Shown here one piece after another: positions 22,310-33,400 of a stretch of DNA of 64,000 nt. Within the stretch, counting starts at the first letter, position 1, and each line of letters starts with the position of its first letter. Location of the stretch: the NCBI GenBank assembly GCA_948567375.1, contig OX419759.1, forward strand, positions 54,723,493-54,787,492. Reading direction: 5' to 3'. The notes under the pieces are model-generated. The model saw only the letters and a program-made list of their open reading frames with translations. It ran no database searches and had not been told where the DNA came from. A program made the position numbers and the translations under genes. This DNA is from Lunularia cruciata (taxonomy: Eukaryota; Streptophyta; Marchantiopsida; Lunulariales; Lunulariaceae).

Positions 22310-25300
22310 CGCGGCCTTACTGGCTCAATAAGGAAGCAGAGAAGTGAGGGAAGGAAGAAGAATAATGCGCAAAGATCCCGAAAGGCAACCTCACAATTGA
22401 TTGTCGTGAATGGAATCCTAGAAGGTAATCAAATGAGAGTATTAATAGATCCGGGAGCAACAGAGAATTTCTTGTCTCACTCTGTTGCAATAAGCTTGGG
22501 AATGGATCTAGAGAGAGATGGAAGTGAAGAAGTAGAGTTACCAAATGGGCAAACAGAGAGGATTGAATCATTACCTAGACGGGTAATCCTCTCTGTAGGA
22601 GAATATCAAGAAGCAATTGAGTGGCGAGTGATACAGTTAGCCCGTTATGATGCAATTTTAGGCATGCCATGGATGGAGCAGTACAACCCAATGGTGGATT
22701 GGAGGAAGAAAGTAGTGAGAACCCATCAATGGTCAATTATTGGGGTTAAAGAAAAATCGCACAAGCAGAAACTGCCTCTATATGTCGTAGGGACGACAAC
22801 TGTCTGTAAGACCGATAGATGTTTTATGGGTCTAATAAGAGAAGTCCATAGTGCACAACTTGCTGGATAAATTCCTGAGAAATTGAACGATGTGGTAGAT
22901 GAGTTTCAAGATGTCTTTCTTGATGATCTACCCTCAGGATTACCACCTAAAAGGCGAGTAGATCACAAAATAGAGACACTCCTGGGGAAGACACCTCCTT
23001 GTAAGGCCCCATATTGCCTATCACCTCATGAGTTGGAGGAGTGTAAGACTCAAATTGAGGAGATGCTACAGAAAGGGTTCATCCAACCTAGCGTATCACC
23101 ATATGGGGCCCTTGTCTTGTTTGTGAAGAAGAAGGATGGTACAATGCGCATGTGCATTGACTATCGGGGTCTCAATCAGCAAACAGTGAAGAACAAATAC
23201 CCCTTACCTCGCATGGATGACCTGTTTGATCAACTCCATGGAGCGAGATACTTCACCAAACTGGACTTGCGGAGTGGTTACAATCAAATCCAAATTGCAG
23301 AGGAGGATGTGTATAAAACTGCCTTTCAAACCAAGTATGGCCACTTTGAGTATCTTGTGATGCCTTTTGGCCTCACCAATGCGCCTGCCACTTTCATGAG
23401 CCTAATGAATGACATATTTTGTCCATACTTGGATAAGTCTGTTATTGTCTTCTTAGATGATATCTTAGTATATAGTAGCACGATGAAAAAACACAAACAA
23501 CATCTACGAGAGGTCCTCCAGATTCTAAGACACAAGCAATTGTACGCCAAAATCTCAAAGTGTGAGTTTGGCAAGTCTGAAGTAGACTACTTATGGCATA
23601 GAGTAAGTGCAGAGGGCATTCAAGTATTGATAGATAAAATAGAGGTCATTCAAAAATGGAGTGCCCCAGAAGATCAGACTCAACTTAAGAGCTTCTTGGG
23701 GTTGACGGGATTCTATCATAGATTTGTCAAGGACTTCTCCAAGGTTGCACAGCCTTTAACGGCACTACTTGGCAAGGGGAAGAAGTGGACATGGGGAACT
23801 GCACAAGAGTTGGCCTTTCAAGAATTGAAGGCCGCCTTGCTACATGCACCAATCTTGAAGTGGTATGACCCAAAACGTCCAATCAAGTTGGCTACAGATG
23901 CATCAGGCGTAGCAATAGGAGCAGTCCTACAACAAGAGTGGCATGACGGATGGCATCCAATTGCATATTTCTCTCAAAAGTTGTTATTGGCAGAGTGCAA
24001 CTACCACACCACAGAACAAGAAGAGCTGGCCATCGTTCTAGCAACCAAGCATTGGAAGCACTACTTGGGCGAGAAGGCATTTGTAGTAGAGACAGACCAC
24101 AAACCTCTAGTCTACCTCGAGACGCAAAAGGATCTATCTTGTCACCAAATTTGGTGGGCAGAGTGGCAACAACGCTTCAACATGACAATCACCTACGTGG
24201 AAGGTAAGAAGCAACTTGCAGATGCATTCACCCGCATGCCAATGGCCAACAACTTGGTGGTAGAGGTTAAGATTAACCCTGAATTCTGGCAAGAGATTCT
24301 AGCTGCTACAAAAACTGATCCACAGATTGTAGAAGCGCAATTGTCCAAAGGTGTCACCAGCACCCAAGGACTCACCTTTCTAGAGGGCCGATTGTGGATC
24401 CCAAATGTCCCAGAATTACGCACCACCATTCTAGCAGAATGTCATGATTCGGCCATTGCAGCTCATGTCGGAGTGGACAAGACCTTGGAGGCACTGAAGC
24501 GCCATTACTATTGGCCCAAGACGAGCAACGACGTGATGGACTATGTGCGTAGCTGCCTACTTTGTCAACAGAACAAAGCTTCTAATCAAGCTCCTGCAGG
24601 GCTCCTTCAACCTCTTCCCACTCCTACCCAACGTTGGGAACACATGAGTATGGATCTCGTCTGTGAATTACCCAAGACCACCTCAGGGTTTGACTCCATT
24701 GTGGTCTTTGTGGACCGGCTCAGCAAAATGATTCATGTACGCCCTACCACCAAGGAGGTGACCGCTCCACAACTAGCTCAACTATACTTAGATGCAGTCC
24801 TTGCTCACCATGGCTTGTCTAGAGTACTCAACACCGATAGAGGCACCCAATTCACCAGTCTGTTTTGGCGAACACTCTTTGGTTTCTTCAAAACCAAGTT
24901 GGCCATGTCTACAGCTTACCACCCACAAACAGATGGCCAAACAGAGCGGGCTAATCGCACGATTGAAGACATGTTATGCGGCTTCACCTTAGAAGAGCAA
25001 GAGAGGTGGGACACCCTACTACCGTTGGTGGAATTTGATTACAACAATTCAGTGAATGCCTCCACCCAGGTCACTCTGTTCTTCCTCATGTATGGTGAGC
25101 ATCCTTTCACACCTTCTAGCTTGATGAAGATCCGTCCAGTGACTACCCAGGTTGATGCAGTCAACACATTTGTTTCTAGAATCCAACAAGGTGTAGAGAG
25201 CGCCAAGCACAGGTTACAGATTGCGCAAAATCGACAAAAGCAGTATGCTGATGCACAACGTAGGCACATGGAGTTCAATGTTGGGGATCAAGTGTGGCTA

Positions 25301-25725
25301 TCGACAACCAACCTCACATTAGTTGGCTCTCGTAAGCTCAGACCTCGTTTTATTGGGCCTTTCTCGATTCTTCGTCGCATCGGCGCTGTGACCTATCACC
25401 TTGAGCTACCACCACACATGAAGATCCATCCAGTGTCCATGTCTCCCTATTACGTAGATATGCTCCCCAATCAGGCCAAGGTACTTCCACACAGGACATT
25501 TGACCTTGTCCGACAGTCATTGATGGCACAGAGGAATATGAAGTGGAGCGGATTCTCCAAAAGCGCATGCGTGGTATTCGCCATCCACGGGTGGAATATC
25601 TAGTACAATGGAAAGGTTACCCCCTCTATGAAGCAACCTGGGAACCCGCTGCCAATTTGGCACATGCACCGGTGTTGGTGCAAGCATTTGAGCAACAACT
25701 GCACAACGAGGACGTTGCGTCTTAA
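22310..25725 (+). pseudogene. element A: pol (protease, RT, RNase H, integrase, chromodomain)
   Basis: Protease and RT share one frame, split by a TAA at 22868-22870. The protease reads VLIDPGATENFLS, with Pro where Ser or Thr is usual in the catalytic triplet. The long frame 22883-25603 carries RT ([29 protein letters not shown]), RNase H ([19 protein letters not shown]), and an integrase zinc module ([19 protein letters not shown]...CLLCQQNK). The catalytic triad sits in [22 protein letters not shown] and [20 protein letters not shown], and is intact. One base appears lost near 25435 (HPVSMSP where HPVFHVS is typical). The chromodomain (25530-25660; [28 protein letters not shown]) therefore falls in the next frame, after one more stop, and ends at TAA 25723-25725. 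Confidence 0.92.
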
Positions 25726-25736
25726 AAGGAGGGAGG
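25724..25736 (+). promoter_or_regulatory. element A polypurine tract
   Basis: AAAAGGAGGGAGG just before the 3' LTR. It overlaps the pol stop codon and primes plus-strand DNA synthesis in LTR retroelements. Confidence 0.85.
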
Positions 25737-25738
25737 TC

Positions 25739-26459
25739 TGTAATTCCAAGGGTTAGCCATATGATCTAGATGTAAAATTCGGTTTGGTAACATCTAGAAT
25801 GATGTTATACATGATGGTCAAAATAGATCAGATAGAAGTATCACCAAAAGAGTACTTCTACTAATAGGGCATAAACCAAAATAGACGTGAGAACCTTAGA
25901 ACCATAGCTAGACATATGATTTAAAGGTGAGAATTGGTTTGGTAACATCGGGAAGGATGTTACACATGATGGACTAAACAGATCAGAAAGAGGTATCACC
26001 AAAAGAGGACTTCTACTAATAGAGTAGGAACCGAAATATGCCTGAAATCTTTGAAGGCAATTTTGGAGGCCTAAACGGATGAATTAGGCCTCAAAAATGT
26101 GCAAACTCTCTCCTTTGCTTTCTCTATTCATTGGTTGTCTCGTCGAGAGCTTTCCAACGATACCTTGCTCATGTGATTCTGAGATTCCTACAGGAAGATT
26201 CCCTAAAAGATTCCCTCCGGTCAAAGCTCGTTTGACCAACCAGATAGGACCTAGACCAGACAGGTCACCCATCCAAGTAAGTAATCCAAGGGTGGAGCTT
26301 GCTGACATGTCACCTATCTGTGTCCTAATCCTATGGTGGAGCTTCCTTGGAGGAGATCCTCTTTGCCTATATAATAAAGAGAAGGTGCTCCCTTGGGGCA
26401 TCGAATGTTTGAGTGTGCAATCTGTGTTTTCTCTCTTCTCTTGTCCTCGGAGTATTACA
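25739..26459 (+). repeat. element A, 3' LTR
   Basis: 721 bp, same ends and layout as the 5' LTR, including the doubled U3 block. Differences include TAATTCC for TAATACC at the start and a diverged stretch near 26100-26135. Confidence 0.93.
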
Positions 26460-26465
26460 AGAATG

Positions 26466-27530
26466 GGTCTCAAAGACACCATATTTTTCAACTTTTGGAA
26501 TGCTTCTTCATGTTTGGTGTTCCATTGGAAGCTTGAGTTCTTTCCCAAGAGGTCAGTCAATGGTGCAGCCACATGAGCATAATAGTGGATGAATCGCCGG
26601 TAAAAACTAGCCAATCCATTGAATGCCCGTACTTCTGTAGCATCCTTTGGAGTAGACCAATCAGTAATGGCCTTGATCTTCTCTTCTTCCATCTTGATCC
26701 CCTCTGATGAGATCTTATGACCCAAGAAGGTAACCTCCTTCTGCCAAAAAGCACACTTTGACTTCTTATAGTAAAATTTCCATTGTCGTAGTCGTCTTAG
26801 GACCTCTCACACATGATTCACGTGTTCTACCTCTGTCTTACTATAGATTAAGATATCATCCAAGAATACCACCACTGACCAATCCAATAGTCCATCCAAC
26901 ACCCGATGCATCTGATCCATGAAGATTGCTGGAGCATTAGTGAGTCCGAAAGGTAGAACTCTCCACTCAAAATGCCCAAACCTTGTACAAAAGGCAATCT
27001 TTTGCATATCCTCTCTATCAATCGGAATTTGCCAATAGCCGCTATGAAGATCCAACTTGGAAAAGTAACGTGCTCCACTTAGTTGATCAAGTAAGTCATC
27101 GATCCGAGGTAAGGGATATGCATTCTTCACGGTTTGCTTATTGAGCCCACAATAATCAATACAAAAGCAAAGTCCTCCATCCTTCTTTGGAACAAATAGT
27201 ACCAATGCTCCCCAAGGAGAGGTACTATGTCGTATGAAGTCATTCTCCAACAACTTTGTAAGTGTTGTTTGCAACTCCTCCAACTCCTTTGGTGAGAGTC
27301 AATAGATCGGTCTACTCACTGGAGTACTCCTTGGCAATAACTCGATCTTGAAGGGCATACCTCGATCGGAGGGTAATCCCTTTGGCAGATCCTCCGGAAA
27401 CACATCCGCAAACTCCTTAAATATCCGATCAACCATTACTTGATGAAGCTCTTGGTCCTCCACAGATTGGTCTTGTGTAATCAGCTTGATCCACACCACA
27501 AATACAGACTTATCTTCCTCCAAAGCTTGC
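26466..27530 (-). pseudogene. element B: reverse transcriptase and start of RNase H
   Basis: Minus-strand frames 27523-27299 (PR-RT linker, FKEFADVFPEDLPKGLPSDR), 27283-26807 (RT) and 26725 downward. RT motifs are well kept: [60 protein letters not shown] and [11 protein letters not shown] with the catalytic Asp pair. The thumb and connection follow (LGHKISSEGIKMEEEKI, FYRRFIHYYAHVAAPLTDLL). The frame reaches LKNMVSLRPIL and is then cut by element A; the open frame beyond that point is read through A's LTR and is not real coding sequence. Confidence 0.88.
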
Positions 27531-28130
27531 TCTATGGCTGCTTTACTAACAAACTTCCCTTCTAGGGACTCATCTCTTTTCCAAGCTTACTCCATGGTTG
27601 CCTTCTTGGCAAACTTCCCATCTTGGGACTCCACTTCCTTCAAGGTTTGCTCTATGGCTACCTTCTCAACAAACTTCCCATCTTGGGCCTGACTATTCTT
27701 AGGTGTCTTACTCAAAGGTGCCAGACAACCTAATCGGAAATTTCTACCTTGATGTTGTACTTGAATTTGGCGTCGGGTCCAATCGAATTGAACCTTATGA
27801 CATTCAAGCCAAGGTAGACCCAGAATGATATCATAGTGTAGAGGTGCCACTACACACCTCATACACTCCAAATACTCCTTCCCAATCTTGAAGGTAACAG
27901 GATGCAAGATGTGGAATGCAGAACACTTTCTACCACCCGCCATCATCAAACTACTTCCAATTACTGGCTTGATAGGAATACCCAATTCTTTTGCTACTTG
28001 CATAGACATGCAATTCTCTGAACTTCCAGAATCAACCAAAATTCTACAACCTAGATTAGATATCATACCTTGCAAGTGAAGCAGACTTGCATAGGTCGAG
28101 CCTTCAATCCCATTGAAACTAATCAAGCTC
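27531..28130 (-). pseudogene. element B: aspartic protease
   Basis: The minus-strand frame from 28126 contains ILVDSGSSENCMS, an intact Asp-Ser-Gly retropepsin site, and IILGLPWLECHKVQFDW, the second conserved protease motif. After it comes a short tandem repeat of QDGKFVEKVAIEQ / QDGKFAKKATME / EGKFVSKAAIEQ (about 27690-27500), an unusual run between protease and RT. Confidence 0.85.
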
Positions 28131-28149
28131 CCAGTAGGTGGCTCAAAAT

Positions 28150-29080
28150 CTCCTACTGGGATTCCTCGTTTCCTTGATCATTCCGCTCCACAACCTCCAC
28201 TTGGGCAACTTGTTGAGGTCGTCCATTCTTGAGTGGGCATTCAGCAATGCGATGCCCCAATTGGCGACAATAAAAACAACCACCATTTTGTTGCAATTTC
28301 TCTTTGTCCGCCATGCTCAGTGGTCTTCGTTGAATTGCATCAATCTCCATTGGTACTGGCTCCTCCACTTGTGTGTAGTGTATTAGTAGGCTTTGTGGAG
28401 GTTGAGGTCGAGACCAAGTTGTTGCCACCAAGGAATCAAAACATTCGGCCAACCGCATGGCTTCCTCCAAGTGTTGTGGCTCTTGCATGGTTACCTCTAA
28501 TTTGGTTGTTGACTTCAAGCCCCTCACAAATCAATCCAGAGCTTCACCTTCCAAAATATCTGGGATCTACATGATGGTGTTTTGGAACTGCGAGATGTAA
28601 CTTCTTACAGAGCCAATCTGTTTCAACTCTGCCAACTTATCTCGTGCAGCTTGTGTGGCATTTATAGCTTGGAACCGATTGATTATTGCGCTCTTGAATT
28701 CTGCCCATGTCAAGATCGGTGCAACCATTAGTTGTTTGGCTCGCTCCACTCGAAATCTCCACATAGCTTTGCCACTCCATCCAATTGGCTAGAAGCCAAG
28801 AGAATCTGTTTCCGCTCATCTTGTAGATTGGTAGCTTCAAAATAATGTTCACAATCAAACACAAAATTCTCCATTGCACCCGGGAGATTCTTGCCTTCAA
28901 ATACCTTGGGTTTAGGGAATCAAATGTAATCTTTTCCATCTCAAACCGGCGCTCTATCTATTTGTTCTCGTTGTTGCTGGTCTCGTTCATCCAACAATCG
29001 AGTAAGATGCTCGATTTGTTGTTGCATTGCAAGGATAACATCCGGTATTGCCACCATTGCTTCTACTCTATTCCACTACC
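28150..29080 (-). pseudogene. element B: gag with CCHC knuckle
   Basis: The minus-strand reading starts near 29060 (VILAMQQQIEHLTRLLDERD). It passes through a capsid-like region with RVERAKQLMVAPILTWAEFK and LKQIGSVRSYISQFQNTIM, and ends with LQQNGGCFYCRQLGHRIAEC, a CX2CX4HX4C knuckle near 28255. Stops near 28565 and 28530 and frame changes near 28770 and 28960 break it. Confidence 0.82.
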
Positions 29081-29314
29081 CTCAATTTATCTAGTTGATT
29101 AACACATAGATACAACACGTCCACTGTTCTCCAGAAGTTGCCACTGGAAGTATCAAGGGTTCCTCTGAGACGGTGATCATATGTAGAAAATCCTGCCCAA
29201 AGCGCGAGGTGATGAATTGTGTGAAATGATCTTTGGTAATATCTAGACATGAAAGTCCCAATGGTTTGGTGGAAGTGGATTTGGTGGTCTATAAATTCCA
29301 TCCATCCCATTCCT

Positions 29315-29326
29315 GCTCTAATACCA
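29315..29326 (-). promoter_or_regulatory. element B primer-binding site
   Basis: On the minus strand TGGTATTAGAGC, one mismatch from the initiator-tRNA-Met site, one base from the right LTR. It fixes the minus orientation of element B. Confidence 0.88.
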
Positions 29327-29327
29327 A

Positions 29328-29750
29328 TGTAAAAGACCGAAACCGAGGAGAGAAATAGGAGAATGGAAACTCACATTGGGACACTTGAATGAGGGAAAAC
29401 TCCGAATGCCTAGCATGAGCTTCCGCTTTGGTATTTATAGGCAGCATACAAGACTCATGAAGCTTCTCAAGAATCTTCCTTGAGCCGCTTTCTTGGAGTG
29501 CAAGCCAAGTTAACCAGGAAGCTTCTCAAGAAGCTTCCTTCTAGAAGTTGCCTACTTGGAGTGCAAGCTAAGCTAGTTAGAAGCTTCTAGAAGCTTCCTT
29601 CTAGAAGCTACCTGCTTAGGGCGCAAGTTAACTAGTTGGGAAGCTTCCCAAGAAGCTTCTTAGATACTTCTAGAATATTCTAGGCTATTTTGTCTTATTC
29701 TCTACTTTGTAAACCCGACTAACTTCGTCGCTAAACTCCATATTGTTACA
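29328..29750 (-). repeat. element B, right LTR (5' LTR) with heat-shock-element array
   Basis: 423 bp. Read on the minus strand it starts TGTAACA and carries tandem ~60-bp units rich in GAAGCTTC and TTCTAGAA, then a TATA box, TATAAATA, at 29439-29432. The left LTR has one repeat unit fewer. Perfect alternating GAAnnTTC modules are present; see the separate regulatory entry. Confidence 0.9.
29455..29682 (-). promoter_or_regulatory. heat-shock-element-like array in the U3 of element B
   Basis: Four alternating modules with exact 2-bp gaps lie at 29580-29597 (GAAgcTTCtaGAAgcTTC), with a further TTCtaGAA at 29599-29606. Three more lie at 29668-29680 (TTCtaGAAtaTTC). Additional GAAgcTTC pairs lie near 29459, 29519, 29531, 29640 and 29652. 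In minus orientation all are upstream of the TATA box at 29439-29432. Heat-shock factors bind arrays of nGAAn in alternating orientation. Binding here is inferred from sequence only. Confidence 0.65.
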
Positions 29751-29755
29751 TCTAG

Positions 29756-30192
29756 GCTTTAGAGCACATATTGCACTCCTAGTCACTGATGTAGATGCAT
29801 CCACCTATGTGTTCTGCACATGAAGTCCAAAACATCTCTATCACCAACATATGAGGTGGAAGCCCCAACATTTGAATCTGATCTCCTCTAAGCAATGGCC
29901 ATACTAGCCAATCTCTGCTCCAACTGCTCAATCGTAGTAACCATAGTTGTATCATAAGTAAGGGTAGGTACTGCACCCCTTCTAGGTGTAGATCTTCTAC
30001 CACCACCTCTACCACCTCATCCTCCATGAATTGGAGCTCCTCTACTACCTGCCATAGTAGCCCTACCACTCCATAACTCCGAGTGTAGGTCAAACCACCA
30101 GTCACTAGTGTGACCATATCTGTGACAATGCTCACATTGTCTCTATGTTGGCTATGATGCACCAGAGGTATCAAGTCTGCTACCCTGATTAC
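29756..30192 (-). pseudogene. element C: second zinc knuckle and gag C-terminus
   Basis: The minus-strand reading gives CEHCHRYGHTSDWWFDLH (first Cys at 30136), a CX2CX4H knuckle whose last Cys is now Trp. A Gly/Arg-rich tract (GGRGGGRRSTPRRGA) and EQLEQRLASMAIA follow. It is cut on one side by the element B target site and on the other by the A-family solo LTR. Confidence 0.6.
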
Positions 30193-30949
30193 TATAATAC
30201 TCCAAGGATAGGAGACCTGAAAAGAAACACACCATGAGAAACACACAATTTCACATTCAAACCTCCGATGCCCCAAAGGAGCACCTTCTCTTTATCATAT
30301 AGACAACGAGGATCTCTTCCAAGGAAGCCACAGCATAGGACTAGGCACAAAGATAGGTGATATGCCAGCAGGCTCCACCCTTGGATTACTTACTTGGATG
30401 GGTGACATGTCGTTCTTGGTCCTATCTCGTTGGTCAAACACGCTTTGGCCAGATGGAATCTTTTAGGGAATCTTCCTATAGGAATCTCAGATTCACGTGG
30501 GTGAGGTACCATTGGAAAGCTCTTGATGAGACAAAATAGGACAGAGGAAAGGCCAGCCTATCCTCTATTGGGAGGGAAGAATGTGCACATTTTCAAGACC
30601 TTATTCATCTATTTAGGCCCCTGAAATTGCCTTTAAAGATTTAAGGTATATTTTGGTTCCTCCTGTATTAGTAGAAGTCCATTTTTGGTGATATCTCTTT
30701 TTGATCTATTTGTTCCATCATGTGTAACATCCTTTCAGATGTTACCAAACTAATTCTCACCTTTAAATCATATGTCTAGCTATTAATTTTAAGGTTTTCA
30801 AGTCTATTTTGGTTTTTTCCCTATTAGTAGAAGTACTCTTTTGGTGATATTTCTATCTAATTTATTTTTTCCATCATGTATAACATCATTCTAGATGTTA
30901 CCAAACCAAATTTCACATCTAGATCATATGACTAGCTCTTGGTATTACA
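30193..30949 (-). mobile_element. solo LTR of the element A family, reverse orientation
   Basis: The reverse complement matches the element A LTR along its whole length: the start GTATTACA at 30949, GGTTTGGTAACATCTAGAATG, both U3 blocks, the TATA region and the GGGGCATCGGAGG end part. The far end reads TATAATACT, where TGTAATACT is expected. The flanks ATTAC (30188-30192) and AGTAC (30950-30954) are probably the target duplication with one change. It is inserted just after the first zinc knuckle of element C gag. Confidence 0.88.
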
Positions 30950-32150
30950 AGTACACTCTCTATGGTGAGGTCCACCACAAGTCCAACAAGCAACACCACC
31001 ACTCATTGCCTGCTATTGACCCAAAAATGAAGGTAAGGGTCTAGCTCCACTAGGCCCTCCACTTGCTCCATAGGATCTAGGCTGTCCATCTTGTCCTCAA
31101 AACCCAACTAAGCTTGGTGCACTTTGTTGCACTCTAGAAGGAGTCACAATTGTGGATGAGATCTCTCTACCAAATCTCGATGTCACCACTCTCTCCTCCA
31201 CCATGTTGAGCTCAATACACTCAGCCAAACCAAAGACCACCACCAAAGTAGGCAAAGTAGCATGTAACAACATAGCATCACAAACTCTACGTCGCAACTC
31301 CTTGTCCAATATCCCATACCAAACTAGACTGTTTGGGCCTTAATAACTCCCTAAGTGAAACTAATCAGCCATCTCATGCAAGTATATACCTTGCATAGGC
31401 TCTCTCTAGCCTTCTATTGGAACTCCTACAAGCTCCTCAGCTTGTTAGTCCGCACTCCCTAGTAGTTCTACCTCAAACATTAGAAGAATTCCACCATGGG
31501 TTAAACCTCGGGTACTACACCACCTCTTGTAGCGGTACCTCCACTCGTAGTAGCACTATCTCCAACTAGTGCACCTCCACTAGCTCCACCAATGCTACTC
31601 AAGCTAGAACTTGTGGGGACAGCCAATCTACCCCTGGCAACCAAGCTTGAAGTGATGGAGACATAGTTCAAAGACCAATATTGTCTCCATAGCTCAATCT
31701 CCTCCAAGTGAGCTCTCCTGAACTCATGGTAGCCATCCATCGGTGGACCCTCCAAATGTTGAAACAAGCTCTTCTATGCCATGAAGGGTGTGAACAAAGT
31801 TGGGTTCCGCATCTACTACAGATCACACCAACTATCAAACTCCTAGATGAAGTCATCTAACTCAATGGTATCCATTATACTAGAGCAACACTTAGGCCTT
31901 TGGAGGCCTCATAAATCTTGTCCATGTCCCACAACAAGGGTGCGGACACACCAAGTACACTCTCAACTAAATCAGCTCTTGTGTCAAATTCCAACTCAAA
32001 GTCAATCTCCTCCCTCACTGGGACTTGAGATACAAATTGATACCAAGCACCACTCCGATTAAACCTACTACGTATTGCAGGGCTATCTCCTTTAGAATCC
32101 CCAAAGAACTCCATCATGACAAAGTAACCACAAATTGCCAATTGCAACTA
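30950..32150 (-). pseudogene. element C: gag (capsid part and first zinc knuckle)
   Basis: Minus-strand fragments include a frame from 32147 (LVESVLGVSAPLLWDMDKIY), a frame from 31767 (EFRRAHLEEIELWRQYW) and a frame from 31309 (KELRRRVCDAMLLHATLP, FGLAECIELNMVEERVV), the last resembling the capsid C-terminal helices of Ty3 gag. A knuckle, ACWTCGGPHHREC, is encoded at 30988-30953 with a slightly shortened spacing. Many stops and frame changes are present, so it is non-functional and the N-terminus is not fixed. Confidence 0.55.
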
Positions 32151-33400
32151 CATTTGCAACCGCAACCACAATCACCAGTGCCCCACCAAGAACCAAGACC
32201 ACTAACCAAACACTACCAAGTACCAATACCAATGGAACACTACCCACTAATGTAACTCTAACTGAGACAACTACATTAGGAGAAAGGGCAACCTGTAACC
32301 TACCATCACAACACGCACTCTCATGGTCTGTAGGTCATCACTTCTTGCCTCATTGGAGAACAAAGATAGTCGAATTGGTCATCACTCCAACCTAACCACC
32401 AAGAGCACACCAAAGCACCAATGCTCTAAATTTAGGGCACCTCACACAAACAAGGTGCACAAACAAGAAGCAAAGAATGGAGGAGGTCCAATCACAAAAA
32501 ATCTAAACTAAAAGCAACACGGGATTGACTCTCATAAAGCAACACGGGATTGAATCTGCCACCATTTGGCATTTGACATAATAGGAGTTTCTATCTACGT
32601 CCTAAGCTATAAGGATCACCAAGAATGGGATCAAACTGCTTCTCCTAGCCAAAGCTACAAGTGTATAGATAACATTGGAATAGTCATTAAGACTACAAGT
32701 GAGGATGGACCAGTTGGCTAGGACACCAGTCTAGGAACCAGAGATCTAGGGGTCAAACCTTATTGCATACAATCTAGCAGGATGTGCAGATTTTGGCAAC
32801 AATGACCAAGATCTACTCTAAACTAGCTAGCCTCACGCCAGCAAGCTAGCTTGCTGGCCCTTCTAGGCCTTTGTAGCCTCTCATAGCCCACCGCCATAAG
32901 CCCAAATGAGCACTTTCTTCTTGCCAATTCAAACCCTCTCCAAATTTGGCAAAACTCTTCCAAATCTGGCCAAAATTGGACATAAACTCCAGCAAAATTT
33001 GACATAAACCTTAAAATTGGCTGACTGCCAAATCTTCTGTTAACTCTTCACTCGAGCCAAATTGAAAAAATGGGTTTCTCCAAATTACAAATTCACAAGG
33101 TTAGGTTCCCAACTCCACCTTCAATTTACTTTCTGAGCACAACTCGCAACAAATTGGTCATGCTTTCACCTCTTGAGCTCAAAATCACAACCATTGCTCA
33201 AAAATTGCTTCTCTTTGCTCAAAATTTGGCCAGCGCTTCTGCACACCGTCTACCTCACGGTCAAATCTGCATCAATCAACGAGCTTCTGTACACAAGGGA
33301 AAGCTTGAACTTTGATTGAGCTGTCAATGATCCACCGAGCTTGGAGATACCACAAACACTCGCAGTTCTTGCACCCGATTTCCCCCGGACCTCACTTCTC
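32151..33400. other. element C 5' leader region, no clear coding
   Basis: Between the gag remnant and the right LTR of element C I see only short frames. No convincing tRNA-complementary primer site is found next to the LTR at 33400. Confidence 0.45.

Larger units (their letters stand above)
19886..26459 (+). mobile_element. element A: Ty3 chromovirus, plus strand (TSD AGAAT)
   Basis: A complete 6574-bp LTR retrotransposon. The LTRs are 19886-20609 and 25739-26459, starting TGTAAT and ending AGTATTACA. The exact 5-bp duplication AGAAT lies at 19881-19885 and 26460-26464. The primer-binding site TGGTATCAGAGC (20611-20622) is a perfect initiator-tRNA-Met complement. The polypurine tract AAAAGGAGGGAGG lies at 25724-25736. 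Gag, protease, RT, RNase H, integrase and chromodomain follow in chromovirus order. I count roughly 25 differences between the two LTRs by eye, so it is the youngest full copy here but not recent. It is dead as read: gag has five stops and pol has one stop and one frameshift. It is inserted in element B. Confidence 0.95.
17585..29750 (-). mobile_element. element B: Ty3 chromovirus, minus strand (TSD TCTAG)
   Basis: LTRs at 17585-17947 and 29328-29750 both begin TGTAAAAGACC and end TTGTTACA on the plus strand. The element is flanked by an exact 5-bp duplication, TCTAG (17580-17584 and 29751-29755). The primer-binding site, next to the right LTR, is complementary to initiator tRNA-Met with one mismatch (TGGTATTAGAGC, 29326-29315). 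Minus-strand order is gag, protease, RT, RNase H, integrase, chromodomain, as in chromoviruses. Element A (19886-26459) has inserted in the RNase H region, so the original element was about 5.6 kb. Coding parts have several stops. It sits inside element C. Confidence 0.9.

Noticed and set aside
26084-26465. Extension of the element B RT frame into the element A LTR
   Set aside because: The frame crosses the insertion point at the AGAAT target site; the residues beyond it are LTR sequence and not RNase H.
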